A stretch of 64,000 bases of DNA from a filamentous cyanobacterium CCT1 (lineage in GTDB: Bacteria; Cyanobacteriota; Cyanobacteriia; Phormidesmidales; Phormidesmidaceae), in NCBI GenBank assembly GCA_003017855.1, contig PYER01000003.1:1-64000 (forward strand), written 5' to 3'. A program made the translations under genes and the position numbers. Within the stretch, counting starts at the first letter, position 1; every line of letters begins with the position of its first letter. This document shows, piece by piece, positions 1-10,069 of this stretch. Under the pieces are notes generated by a model, which saw nothing but the letters and a program-made list of their open reading frames with translations, made no database searches and was not told the DNA's origin.

Positions 1-612
1 GGCGCAGCTTTGCAGTTGGGTTTGCTGGGGTTGGTGTGGCTGTGGCTGTGGCATCGGGCTGGAGGGGCGACGCTGGGGTTGAGCCAGCGGCCCAGTTGGC
101 GATCGCTCCTCTACGGCCCCTGGTCGCTGGTGACCGGAGGCGTTGCCCTGGCGCTGCTGAATACCCTCACCCTGCTGTTGGCCGGTCGGCCCTGGGGGGT
201 GACCTGGGGCTTTACCCTCTGGAGCGCCAAGCTGGCCACCCTGCTGGGCTGGAACCCAACCAGCAGCGGATTTTGGCGCCAAGCGAGCATTTTAGTGGTG
301 CTGCAGGGCAGCGTCTTTGCTGACGTGACCTCGGTGATGAATGTTGGCATCGTGCTGGGGGCAGCGCTGGCGGCGGCGATCGCCGGACAGCTCACCGTGC
401 GCCAGCCCCCTTCGCGGCGAGCGATACTGGCGGCCCTAGTTGGCGGCCTGCTGATGGGATATGGAGCCTGGTTGGCCTTTGGCTGCAACGTCGGGGCTTA
501 CTTTAGCGGCATTGCCTCTACCAGTCTGCATGGTTGGCTATGGATTGCCTTTGCCCTGCTGGGCACAACCCTTGGGGTCAGACTCAGGCCACTGTTTCAG
601 CTGACGAATTGA
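1..612 (+). CDS. YeeE/YedE-family membrane transporter, C-terminal part
   Basis: The reading frame is open to the first base of the window, so the 5' end is missing; the TTG at position 10 in the ORF track is not a convincing start. The protein is a chain of hydrophobic helices ending in a motif typical of the YeeE/YedE (sulphur transport) fold: a conserved Cys in FGCNVGAYFSGIAS followed by LHGW. Family members import small sulphur compounds such as thiosulfate, using conserved membrane cysteines. Only one such Cys motif is visible here, as expected for a C-terminal half. DUF202 follows after 60 bp on the same strand. The substrate is not shown by the sequence. Confidence 0.8.
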   Translation, partial: GAALQLGLLGLVWLWLWHRAGGATLGLSQRPSWRSLLYGPWSLVTGGVALALLNTLTLLLAGRPWGVTWGFTLWSAKLATLLGWNPTSSGFWRQASILVVLQGSVFADVTSVMNVGIVLGAALAAAIAGQLTVRQPPSRRAILAALVGGLLMGYGAWLAFGCNVGAYFSGIASTSLHGWLWIAFALLGTTLGVRLRPLFQLTN

Positions 613-672
613 ATTGTACCGACCCAAGGCGGTTCCTTCGCTGCCACATCGACTATCACCCACTGTGTTTCC

Positions 673-1125
673 ATGATTCAGACCCCTCAAGTTACCGACA
701 TTCAAGGCGATCGCAACAGCGATGCAACCTTGGTCCCCAGCCCAGACGCTCCCCAAAAGCCTACCTCCCGCACCCGTGACCACCTGGCTAACGAGCGCAC
801 CTACCTGGCCTGGATGCGTACTGCGATCGCCCTGATCGGCTTCGGCGTGCTGATCGCCCGCCTGCGCTATCTAGTTTCCCCCGATATACCTGGCACCGGT
901 CAGGGCTGGCTGGTCGGGCTGGGCCTATCCTCCATTGGCCTGATTACGGTGCTGCTGTCGACTTGGCACTACTTTGCGGTGCTAGATGCAATCGAGAGCA
1001 ATACCTACGAACCCAACAGTCGCTGGGTGATTCTCTTTAGCCTGGTGGTGACGCTGTTGGGGGCCGGTGTGCTCTACGTGCTGTTTTCCGCCCCGGCAAC
1101 GGTGAAGGGGTTTCCGCTGGTGTAA
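673..1125 (+). CDS. DUF202 (YidH-like) small membrane protein
   Basis: This 150-residue protein has a polar N-terminus (about 35 residues) and then the DUF202 signature: RDHLANERTYLAWMRTAIA followed by a hydrophobic helix with IGFGVLIARL. Two further membrane segments lie near residues 75-95 and 115-140. DUF202 proteins are small inner-membrane proteins of unknown function. It follows the YeeE-like gene by 60 bp and may be co-transcribed with it. The family call is firm, the function unknown. Confidence 0.85.
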   Translation: MIQTPQVTDIQGDRNSDATLVPSPDAPQKPTSRTRDHLANERTYLAWMRTAIALIGFGVLIARLRYLVSPDIPGTGQGWLVGLGLSSIGLITVLLSTWHYFAVLDAIESNTYEPNSRWVILFSLVVTLLGAGVLYVLFSAPATVKGFPLV

Positions 1126-1245
1126 GGAGTAGGGAGTGGGGGGATGGGTGAGGGGTGAAAGCCAACGCTCTCAAACCTAGTCAATAAGTCCAAAACCCCA
1201 GCCCCCCACGGCTGGGACTGGCTCAGCTACGCTGCGACGGCTCAA

Positions 1246-1464
1246 GTGCTGGATCACAATGACGACGAGACCTTTAACCGGGTGGCCATAGTCTACCGCA
1301 CCCCATCCGGTGAGCAGCAGACTCTTCAGGCCGATGTGGTCGCCGACACAGCTCGCACCGTTTTACTCCAGGGCTCTTGCGCCAGCGACAAGGCCTCGGC
1401 GATCGCGCCATACCGAGTAGAGAACCTGGTGCAGCGCCAGGATAAGGTGGTGGGTGCCAAATAG
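1246..1464 (+). CDS. small hypothetical protein
   Basis: A 72-residue frame beginning with GTG; upstream codons are also open, so the start is uncertain. The composition (FNRVAIVYRTPSGEQQ, alternating polar and hydrophobic residues) looks like a small beta-rich soluble protein rather than noise. I do not recognise a family. It lies between DUF202 and the atpC terminator. No clear ribosome binding site is visible, so this may not be a gene. Confidence 0.35.
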   Translation: MLDHNDDETFNRVAIVYRTPSGEQQTLQADVVADTARTVLLQGSCASDKASAIAPYRVENLVQRQDKVVGAK

Positions 1465-1611
1465 TTGTCTACCGCTATTGCTTCACCGCTGCCCCACCGC
1501 TACACTGAGGCACTGGCAGCGCTTGAAGCCGATTCCAGCAGACGGTAGAACCCAAGGGAGCGGCGGCATGCAGATAAGATCTATGGCCTTAACCAGGCTG
1601 CTAACGCCAAC

Positions 1612-1656
1612 AAAAAGCCCACTGCCCCAGGGAAGACCAGAGCAGCGGGCTTTTTT
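1612..1656 (-). terminator. rho-independent terminator downstream of atpC (bidirectional)
   Basis: The arms AAAAAGCCCACTGC and GCAGCGGGCTTTTT pair over 14 positions with one mismatch, around a 16-nt loop. Read on the minus strand the hairpin ends in a T-run, 21 bp after the atpC stop. A-tract and T-tract flank both sides, so it could also stop plus-strand transcription. Confidence 0.8.
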
Positions 1657-1676
1657 AGATAGGCAATTCAGCCGGG

Positions 1677-2084
1677 TTACTTTAACCCGCCAGCGGCCTG
1701 GAGCCGAGCCCGGGCGCGCTTTAGGCCCTGACGGGCTTGAATGGTAGCCTGCTTATCCTCAGGATCGACCTGATTCAGGCGGGCTTCGGCTTCTTGGTAA
1801 GCCGCCTGGGCGTTTGCCGTGTCGATCGCATCGCCGCGTTCAGCCCCGTTGACCAGAATGATCACTTCGTTGCTGTCGACTTCGGCAAAGCCGCCCATGA
1901 GCGCAATGGGCACCCACTCTTTGTCAGCTCTGACCCGCATCACCCCTACATCTAGGGCCGTTAGCAGTGGGGCGTGGCCAGCTAAGATGCCCAGCTGGCC
2001 AGTAGTGCTGGGCAGAATGACTTCCTCAGCCTCTGAGTCCCAGACGGTTTTATCTGGGGCAATTACACGAACGGTTAATGCCAT
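1677..2084 (-). CDS. atpC: F1Fo ATP synthase epsilon subunit
   Basis: A 135-residue protein starting [20 protein letters not shown], with the canonical epsilon beta-sandwich motif ([24 protein letters not shown]) followed by an alpha-helical C-terminal hairpin rich in Arg and Ala. The epsilon subunit forms part of the F1 central stalk and modulates ATP hydrolysis on the thylakoid and plasma membranes. It lies 82 bp downstream of atpB on the same strand, the usual cyanobacterial atpB-atpC pair (atpBE), separate from the larger atp operon. The length is normal and a terminator follows. Confidence 0.97.
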   Translation of the reverse strand: MALTVRVIAPDKTVWDSEAEEVILPSTTGQLGILAGHAPLLTALDVGVMRVRADKEWVPIALMGGFAEVDSNEVIILVNGAERGDAIDTANAQAAYQEAEARLNQVDPEDKQATIQARQGLKRARARLQAAGGLK

Positions 2085-2166
2085 AACAAGGATGAAATAG
2101 GGATGTCACAGGGTATGTGGGCACACAGAATTGGGGGCAAATCAGCGACCTGCCCCCAACAGCAGC

Positions 2167-3630
<1,464 letters not shown>

Positions 3631-3889
3631 CTATCTCGTATGATCAGCTGTTTTGGTCGCTTTATGGATGACTGTTACGTTTTAAAGCGCCATCATTCAG
3701 AGTATCACTAGAGTGTGACAGCCTACGACGAATGCGCTGACTTTATCTAAACCTCTTGTCTTTGGCCCGCTCAGGCCAGGCAATCGCTCGGCCTAAGCGG
3801 GCCGGCGCCATGGCTCTATCCCTTAACCAAACCATCAGGTTGAGTCATTAAAATACCCTCATATCCAGAATTGGGGCGTAGACACCGCA

Positions 3890-6100
3890 ATGACGAAGGC
3901 TGAGCGCTTAGAGAAGGGGGCAGAGCAGAAAGCAGAGCAAGGGCCAAAGCAGAGGGCGGAACGAGACGTTGATCTCAGCGATTCGCGCTACTACATCAAC
4001 CGCGAGGTGAGCTGGCTAGGGTTTAACGATCGCGTGCTGCACGAGGCCCTTGACCCCCGCACGCCGCTGCTGGAGCGCCTAAAGTTTCTAGCGATCTACA
4101 GCTCGAATCTAGACGAGTTCTTTATGGTGCGTATCTCTGGGGTGATGGATCAGGCGGAGGCCGGCGTTCACCCTGAGACACCCGACAAGCTGACCCCCGT
4201 GAAGCAGCTTGAGGTGATGCGATCGCACCTGGTCGACAAAGTGCAGCTGCAGCACCAGACCTTTAAGCATGAGCTATTGCCAGCGCTGCGGGAGCATGGG
4301 GTTTACCTGCAAAACTACCGCGACCTCAGTAAAGAGCAGACGTTTTACCTGAAAGACTATTTTGAGAAGCGTATTTTTCCGGTTTTGACGCCCCTCAGCG
4401 TTGACCCATCGCACCCCTTCCCGCGCATGTCTAATTTGAGCCTGAATCTGGCAGTGAGGGTGGCTGACCCAGATACCGGCGTTGAGCGCTTTGCCCGAGT
4501 CAAGGTGCCGAGCAGCCTACCTCGTTTTGTGGGCATGCCCGAGTCGCTGTGCACCTACGAGGGTGAACCTTGCCTGTGGATCGGCGTGCCGCTGGAGCAG
4601 GTGATTGCTGAAAACCTGGGTTCCTTGTTTCCGGGTATGACGATTGTGGGGCATCACCTGTTTCGCATTACCCGCGATGCCGACTTCCCGGTTTTAGAGG
4701 ACGAGGCCGATGACTTGCTGATTGCGATTGAAAAAGAGATCAACAAGCGGCGGCTAGAGGGCTTTGTCTGTCGAGTCGAGCTAGAGAGCACAATGCCCCC
4801 GGATCTTAAGGAGGGGCTGATGCGTGAGTTGAAGGTCAGCAGCGATCGCGTCTACGACATCGACGGGCTGCTCAACCTCAAGGACCTGTTCTTTTTTATG
4901 TCGCTGCCGCTGCCAGAGCTAAAGGAAAAACCCTGGTCAGGGCTGGTGCCGCCGAGGCTTAAGCCGATCGTAGACCTTGACGATGACGGCAACCGCAGCT
5001 ACTCCGAGCACCCGCCCAATATTTTTGACACGCTGCGGGACGGCGATATCTTAGTGCACCATCCTTACGAATCATTTAGAACTTCGGTGCAGGAGTTCAT
5101 TACCCAGGCGGCGAACGACCCCAATGTGCTGGCGATTAAGATGACGCTCTACCGCACCTCGGGCGACTCGCCCATTGTGAAGGCGCTGATTGCAGCGGCA
5201 GAAAACCGCAAGCAGGTGGTGGCGCTGGTCGAACTCAAGGCCCGCTTTGACGAAGCTAACAACATTGAGTGGGCCAAAAAGCTGGAAGACGCTGGGGTGC
5301 ACGTGGTCTATGGCATCGTCGGTCTCAAGACACACACTAAAACCACGCTAGTGGTGCGCGAAGAGGGCAGCGAAATTCGCCGCTACGTGCACATTGGCAC
5401 CGGCAACTACAACCCCAAGACCTCAAAGCTGTACACCGACCTGGGCCTGTTGAGCTGTCAGGAGGAGTTGGGTGCTGACCTGACCGATCTATTTAACTTT
5501 CTCACCGGCTACTCCCGACAAAAGGCCTACCGCAAGCTGCTGGTGGCCCCGCTGACCCTGCGCGATCGCATGGAAGCACTGATTCGCCGCGAGATCGACC
5601 ACGCCCAAACCGGTGGCCAGGGCAAAATCGTCGCCAAGATGAACTCCCTGGTGGATGCCCGCATCATCCGGCTGCTCTACGAGGCCTCCCAGGCGGGCGT
5701 CGAAATCGATCTGATTGTGCGCGGCATCTGCTGCCTGCGCCCCGGGATACCGGGCGTGAGCGAAAATATTCGCGTGATCAGCGTGATTGGCCAGTTCCTA
5801 GAGCACTCTCGTATTTTCTGCTTTCACAACAGCGGTCAGCCTGAGTACTACATCGGCAGCGCCGACTGGATGACGCGCAACCTCGATCGCCGGGTAGAAG
5901 CCGTAGTGCCCATCGAAGACCCCAGCCTGATTCAAGAGTTACAGACCATTCTCGACGTGCTGCTAGCCGACAACCGCCAGGCGTGGGAAATGGCCGCCGA
6001 CGGCACGTTTGTCCAGCGTCGCCCCCAAGAAGGTGAGGAGGAGCGCGGCACCCACGCAACGCTAATGGCCTATGCGCTGAAGCGCGATCGCCAACTCTAG
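3890..6100 (+). CDS. ppk: polyphosphate kinase 1
   Basis: A 736-residue PPK1, which makes inorganic polyphosphate from ATP and can run in reverse. After about 25 charged residues the PPK1 N-terminal domain begins (YYINREVSWLGFNDRVLHEA), then the head domain and the two phospholipase-D-like C-terminal domains. The phospho-accepting His lies in VHIGTGNYNPKTSKLYTDLG (near residue 501) and the second conserved His in FHNSG (near residue 645). Length and order are standard. It is divergent from atpB and convergent with the RhlE-type helicase. The charged N-terminal tail is the only unusual part. Confidence 0.97.
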   Translation: MTKAERLEKGAEQKAEQGPKQRAERDVDLSDSRYYINREVSWLGFNDRVLHEALDPRTPLLERLKFLAIYSSNLDEFFMVRISGVMDQAEAGVHPETPDKLTPVKQLEVMRSHLVDKVQLQHQTFKHELLPALREHGVYLQNYRDLSKEQTFYLKDYFEKRIFPVLTPLSVDPSHPFPRMSNLSLNLAVRVADPDTGVERFARVKVPSSLPRFVGMPESLCTYEGEPCLWIGVPLEQVIAENLGSLFPGMTIVGHHLFRITRDADFPVLEDEADDLLIAIEKEINKRRLEGFVCRVELESTMPPDLKEGLMRELKVSSDRVYDIDGLLNLKDLFFFMSLPLPELKEKPWSGLVPPRLKPIVDLDDDGNRSYSEHPPNIFDTLRDGDILVHHPYESFRTSVQEFITQAANDPNVLAIKMTLYRTSGDSPIVKALIAAAENRKQVVALVELKARFDEANNIEWAKKLEDAGVHVVYGIVGLKTHTKTTLVVREEGSEIRRYVHIGTGNYNPKTSKLYTDLGLLSCQEELGADLTDLFNFLTGYSRQKAYRKLLVAPLTLRDRMEALIRREIDHAQTGGQGKIVAKMNSLVDARIIRLLYEASQAGVEIDLIVRGICCLRPGIPGVSENIRVISVIGQFLEHSRIFCFHNSGQPEYYIGSADWMTRNLDRRVEAVVPIEDPSLIQELQTILDVLLADNRQAWEMAADGTFVQRRPQEGEEERGTHATLMAYALKRDRQL

Positions 6101-6224
6101 CCCATTAATCTAGGACGAATCCCAAATGAATACCCCCAGCTGTTAGAGCAGCATGCTAGGCCCCTACCAGGTTCCTGGATCATGCATTAGGGCTTATCAA
6201 TCGGATTTTGTGTAGGCCCCTGCT

Positions 6225-6272
6225 ACAAATGTCCCCCTGCGCTCAGATTAGGGAGCACAGGGGGACATTTGT
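6225..6272. terminator. perfect 15-bp stem-loop between convergent genes
   Basis: The arms ACAAATGTCCCCCTG and CAGGGGGACATTTGT are perfect reverse complements separated by 18 nt. The element sits between the 3' ends of ppk (plus) and the helicase (minus). There is no long T-run, so it is a candidate bidirectional terminator or mRNA 3'-end structure rather than a textbook intrinsic terminator. Confidence 0.55.
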
Positions 6273-6307
6273 GGTCTAGCTAACAGCCGAACCGTGAAGC
6301 ATTGGGC

Positions 6308-7567
6308 TTACCTTGCCCCAGCCCCAGCCCGGCGAGGGGCGCTGCTGCCGCTGTTGCCGCTGCTGCGACGCCGAGGCCGACGCCGAGGCTTACCAGGGGC
6401 ACCCGCAGCCCTCACCGTCGTCGTATCTGAGGAGAAGGAGGGTTCGTAGCCGGGCACGACATCTTGAGTAATCGACTGCTTGAGCAGGCGCTCAATCCCC
6501 ATCAGCAGGGGTAGCTCATCGTCGCTAATCAGCGATACGGCGCGGCCTTCATTCCCCGCCCGTCCGGTGCGGCCAATGCGGTGTACGTAGTCTTCGGGCA
6601 CATTGGGCAGCTCAAAGTTGACCACGTAGGGCAATTGGTCGATATCAATGCCGCGAGAGGCTACGTCGGTAGCCACCAGCACTCGCACGCGGCCCTGTTT
6701 GAAGTCTTTGAGGGCGCGGGCGCGGGCCGCCTGGGTCTTGTTGCCGTGAATGGCGGCGGTTTTGAGGCCGTCTTTGGCTAATTGCTCGGCCAGTCGGTTG
6801 GCCCCGTGCTTGGTGCGGGTAAACACAAGCACCTGCTCCCAGTTGTGAAAGCCAATCATGTGCGACAGCAGTTCCCGCTTGCGGTGGCGATCGACGGGGT
6901 GCACCACCTGCTCGACCCGCTCGGCGGTGGTGTTGCGGGGGGCAACCTCGATCTGCACTGGCGACTTGAGCAGGGTGTGGGCCAGCTGCTGAATAGGCTT
7001 TGAGAAGGTGGCCGAAAACATTAGGGTCTGGCGCTCGTCGGGCAGGCGACCCATGATTTTGCGAATGTCGTGGATGAAGCCCATGTCAAGCATGCGATCG
7101 CACTCATCCAGCACCAAAATTTCCACAGCGCTGAGGTCAATGGTGCCCTGGCCAACATGGTCGAGCAGGCGACCGGGGGTGGCGATTAAAATATCGACGC
7201 CCTGGCGCAGCTGACGAATTTGGCCGCCAAAGCTAACGCCACCGTAAATCATCGCCGCGCGAAAGGGCAGGTGCTTGCCGTAGGTGGTGACGCTGTCGCC
7301 CACCTGGGCTGCCAGCTCGCGGGTGGGGGTGAGAATCAGGGCACGAGGCATACGTCGCCCCGTGGTTTTGGTTTCGGCTAGCCGCTGCAGCATGGGCAGG
7401 GTAAAGCCCGCCGTTTTGCCAGTCCCCGTTTGGGCGCTGGCGAGGATGTCTTGCCCATCCAAAATCGCGGGGATCGCCTTTTCTTGAATGGGAGTTGGCG
7501 AAGTGTAGCCCTGATCGGCAACCGCGCGAAGGAGACCGGCCGCAAGACCGAGTTGCTCAAATGTCAT
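6308..7567 (-). CDS. RhlE-type ATP-dependent RNA helicase
   Basis: A 419-residue superfamily 2 helicase. The Q motif (FEQLGL...PTPIQ), motif I AQTGTGKT, Ia PTRELA, motif III SAT and motif [10 protein letters not shown] are all visible. Motif II reads DECD instead of the usual DEAD, with the flanking RMLDMGF typical of RhlE. The C-terminus is a short Arg/Gly/Ser-rich basic tail, likely for RNA binding. Such enzymes remodel RNA structure, often in the cold or in ribosome assembly. It is convergent with ppk. A second DEAD helicase (43598) has the canonical DEAD motif. Confidence 0.93.
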   Translation of the reverse strand: MTFEQLGLAAGLLRAVADQGYTSPTPIQEKAIPAILDGQDILASAQTGTGKTAGFTLPMLQRLAETKTTGRRMPRALILTPTRELAAQVGDSVTTYGKHLPFRAAMIYGGVSFGGQIRQLRQGVDILIATPGRLLDHVGQGTIDLSAVEILVLDECDRMLDMGFIHDIRKIMGRLPDERQTLMFSATFSKPIQQLAHTLLKSPVQIEVAPRNTTAERVEQVVHPVDRHRKRELLSHMIGFHNWEQVLVFTRTKHGANRLAEQLAKDGLKTAAIHGNKTQAARARALKDFKQGRVRVLVATDVASRGIDIDQLPYVVNFELPNVPEDYVHRIGRTGRAGNEGRAVSLISDDELPLLMGIERLLKQSITQDVVPGYEPSFSSDTTTVRAAGAPGKPRRRPRRRSSGNSGSSAPRRAGAGAR

Positions 7568-8399
7568 TTAGTTTTTGCTCCGAATGGTGCCCCTATCCCA
7601 AATCAACTGCCTGGGCCCAGTCATAAGAGCAGAGAACTGTAATCAAAAGAATGGCTGCTAAGCAAATTCTGTTGGCCAGCTCAGACCGGATGGCTGGCGA
7701 AGCTACATCCTAGCAGATAAGTTTGGTAAATAGGTTCAACGGCAGGTAATTCAGCTTGGGGACATAACGTAGGCCACAGACGACAGGCCTGATACCAAAT
7801 CCAAATTGCCTCACCCCAATTCCAAATAGACGGCTTGCGTAGGGGTAAACGGTGTTCGCTCAGCCCAAACTGTGGGTAGCCAAGGCGGATTCGGTATGAG
7901 AGGGGTAATGACAGTACCACGACCGCCCTATCAGGTAAGGGCGTTTTGACGAGAAACCCTCGACCGCTACGAGCTAGCCAGCTGACCCAGGTTTGTGATC
8001 ACCCAGTTCTAGCAATTGATAACTGACTCATGCTTGAAGGGCTCGGGTCAGGGCTGTAACTTCGATCGGGACCAAACCTTCTGTCACCTTTATTCCCTGC
8101 CTGTGCAAAGCTCCGATAAGGCCAAAAAAGGTCGTCAAAAACAGTATTGGAGCGAATTCGACCTTCACTCAGCATTCTAGGCTATATCTGACGATTTAGT
8201 ACCTGCTGCTAACTTTAAAGCCTCTGCAAATTCCCCTAGTCAAATCTCCGCTTTTCGGTATTGTGAATACGCTGGGGATAGGTGTGCCTTGATGCCTGGG
8301 AATTCGCCTTTAGCCGTTTCCCCACCGGGTATTCAACGTCTTAACCACTGCCTGAGTCGTCACCGCAGCTGTATGTTGAACCCCTATCCAGTAACCCAT
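7568..8399. other. gene-poor interval with one 110-bp repeat element
   Basis: About 830 bp separate the helicase start from the next supported gene. The 110-bp repeat element lies at 7790-7899. The minus-strand ORF in the track (7681-7920) mostly covers this element and has an implausible composition, so I do not call it. The rest shows no convincing coding frame or structured RNA. Confidence 0.6.
7790..7899. repeat. 110-bp MITE-like element, copy A
   Basis: It starts TGATACCAAATCC and ends GGATTCGGTATGA, imperfect terminal inverted repeats matching at 11 of 13 positions. The interior contains GTAGGGGTAAACGGTG, shared (as reverse complement) with copy B. Length is exactly 110 bp, as for copies B (40699) and C (43399). 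No coding capacity. Confidence 0.7.
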
Positions 8400-8666
8400 A
8401 TGCCTAAAACCTTCTTATACACCAGCACTCCGTCTGAAGATGAAGCAACGCCCTCAACCGGCGATGGTTCTAAAGGGCCAGTCTTTGACCAGCGCGACAA
8501 AGTTCGCATTCTTGTCATTGGCCGCCCGACGGCGGTAAACCGAGTGATTTTAGAGATGAGCCACGTGGGTTTCTCCGACTCAATTGAGTGGAGCAAACCC
8601 ATTCCCACCGATCGCCAGCAGGAGTCAATGCGGGTACTTACTCGCGTCGTGTTTAGTGATTCGTAA
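8400..8666 (+). CDS. small cyanobacterial protein with RILVIG domain
   Basis: The track ORF is longer, but I prefer the internal ATG giving 88 residues (MPKTFLYTSTPS); an ATG at 8373 is also possible, and neither has a clear ribosome binding site. After a polar linker rich in Ser, Asp and Glu, residues 34-85 form a small domain beginning VRILVIGRPTAVNRVILEMSHVGF. The same domain forms the C-terminus of the 15114 protein (LKVLLVGSRQAVKKTIQALHLLGF). The pattern beta strand, GxxxAV, helix, HxxGF is seen in many small cyanobacterial proteins as I recall; its function is unknown. Confidence 0.6.
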   Translation: MPKTFLYTSTPSEDEATPSTGDGSKGPVFDQRDKVRILVIGRPTAVNRVILEMSHVGFSDSIEWSKPIPTDRQQESMRVLTRVVFSDS

Positions 8667-8691
8667 GCCGAGAAAACTCCCATGGTTTCAG

Positions 8692-8736
8692 CATTTACCC
8701 CTGGGGTTCCTACTACTGGAGCCCTAGGGGTAAATG
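8692..8736. terminator. imperfect stem-loop after the RILVIG-domain gene
   Basis: The arms starting CATTTACCCCTGGGG and ending CCCTAGGGGTAAATG pair at 17 of 19 positions around a 7-nt loop. The hairpin begins 25 bp after the 8400 gene stop and lies before the DUF29 start. No T-run follows. It is a candidate terminator or mRNA-stabilising structure. It also argues against the upstream start of the DUF29 frame, which would put the hairpin inside coding sequence. Confidence 0.5.
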
Positions 8737-8777
8737 TTAGACTGTGGCTAATTCAAGCGTGTTTCCTCTGCGATCGC

Positions 8778-9230
8778 ATGACCCCAGCTCGGCCTACCTC
8801 AGCGATTTCTCTATACGAAGCTGACTATCTCAGTTGGCTGGACGCCACTGTCGCCGCCCTCAAGCGCCAGGACTATGGCGCGATCGACTGGGAAAATGTG
8901 ATCGAAGAAATTGAAGACATGGGCCAACGGGAGCGACAAAGTCTAAAGAGCAACCTGGTGATTCTGCTTTTACATTTGCTGAAATGGCAGTTTCAGTCAA
9001 ATAAACGAAGCAACAGCTGGAAGGCGAGTATCGTTGAGCATCGCCAGCGCCTGGAAGATAGCCTGGAGGCATCGCCTAGCCTGAAGCCTTACTTAGAAAC
9101 CATATTCACCAAAGCCTACGAAAACGCTGTAGAACGGGCGTCGGCGGAAACTGGTTTGTCTGAAGCTGCCTTCCCTAAAGATTGCCCCTATACCGTTGGT
9201 CAGATTATGTCCAAGGGATTCTTGCCCTAA
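8778..9230 (+). CDS. DUF29 family protein
   Basis: Starting at the ATG after a HIP1 site gives 150 residues; the track's earlier start (8682) would translate through the stem-loop. The DUF29 pattern is clear: LYEADYLSWLDATVAALK, then IDWENVIEEIEDMG, a helix LLHLLKWQFQ, SWKASIVEHRQRLED, and a C-terminal YTVGQIMSKGFLP. DUF29 is a helical family greatly expanded in cyanobacteria and of unknown function. A second member lies at 25219, next to a Uma2 gene. It is monocistronic here. Confidence 0.85.
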   Translation: MTPARPTSAISLYEADYLSWLDATVAALKRQDYGAIDWENVIEEIEDMGQRERQSLKSNLVILLLHLLKWQFQSNKRSNSWKASIVEHRQRLEDSLEASPSLKPYLETIFTKAYENAVERASAETGLSEAAFPKDCPYTVGQIMSKGFLP

Positions 9231-9306
9231 TCGTAAATTAGGGTGGAAAGTTTCGATCCAAGGCCGATCAGAGGTTACCTCACGCACCTACTCACCCACT
9301 CCCCGA

Positions 9307-9756
9307 TCACCACTGCCTGCGATAGTGATGCTCGACGTAGCGCTTAATCTGCCGCGCCATCCGGCGAATGCCTTCTTTTTCGTCGCGGCGGATGAAGGGC
9401 AAAAACGCGCGGGACAGGAAGCCAGAGATGCGCTCTTGATGAATGTATTTGGTGCGGTTGGGGCCAACATCTTCTAGCTCAAAAACGTGCTCGCTCTTAA
9501 AGCCAGGGCCGGTGGAAATCCACCGCAGGTAGTGGTTGGGCTGCACCGCTAGGATGCGGGGCTGAAACTCGGTTTCGTCTTCACCCTCTAAACGGCGCAG
9601 GGCGAGAAAGATTTCGCCGCCGGGACGAATGGGCAGATTGGGGTCGCAGTCGTAGAGAAACGTGTTCCAGCGGTGCCATTCTTCTTTGCGGACGAGGGCA
9701 TCCCAAACGGCAAAGCGGGGCGCGTTGATGGTGACTTCGCTGTAGAGGCTGGGCAT
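9307..9756 (-). CDS. SRPBCC (START/Bet v 1-like) domain protein
   Basis: The internal ATG (MPSLYSEVTINAPRFAVWDAL) gives 149 residues and begins directly at the SRPBCC fold; the track start adds 25 unlikely residues. Features are the first strand with INAPRFAVWDALVRKEEWHRWN, a middle GGEIFLAL strand, and the long amphipathic C-terminal helix (EGIRRMARQIKRYVEHHY). Such domains bind hydrophobic ligands or act as cyclases; no ligand can be inferred. It is convergent with DUF29 and divergent from the malic enzyme. Confidence 0.8.
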   Translation of the reverse strand: MPSLYSEVTINAPRFAVWDALVRKEEWHRWNTFLYDCDPNLPIRPGGEIFLALRRLEGEDETEFQPRILAVQPNHYLRWISTGPGFKSEHVFELEDVGPNRTKYIHQERISGFLSRAFLPFIRRDEKEGIRRMARQIKRYVEHHYRRQW

Positions 9757-10069
9757 GGCGGTGAGGGGGTAGCCAGAAGGTGTCAGAAACCGTGCATAGG
9801 TAACAGACGCTACTGCTATCTTCACACACACTGAGGGGACAGGGAGGAAGGAGGCTCGGTTGATGAGGCGACTCAGTCGCTCAAGTCGCTTAAACTGAGT
9901 GATTGATCTTGGAGTGTTCTAGCTAAAGACTCCTTAGAGTATTGCAGCAGTAGGCCCAGAGGGCCGAGTTTGCAACCTCAACGGGAATTTTTATTTAGGT
10001 GGAGTACGCTTAATATTCCCTCAAGACGGCATTTCTATTTCGCTGGCGCGATCGCCCAAAGGTTTTGGC
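9757..10069. other. intergenic region upstream of malic enzyme
   Basis: This 313-bp divergent spacer holds a short inverted repeat (ACTCAGT ... ACTGAGT near 9870-9905) and should contain promoters in both directions. I see no open frame with protein-like composition and no structured RNA. Confidence 0.4.

Noticed and set aside
1454-1747. Plus-strand 97-residue ORF
   Set aside because: It runs through the atpC terminator and into antisense atpC.
7681-7920. Minus-strand 79-residue ORF
   Set aside because: It covers the 110-bp repeat element and has a composition typical of translated repeats, with no ribosome site.
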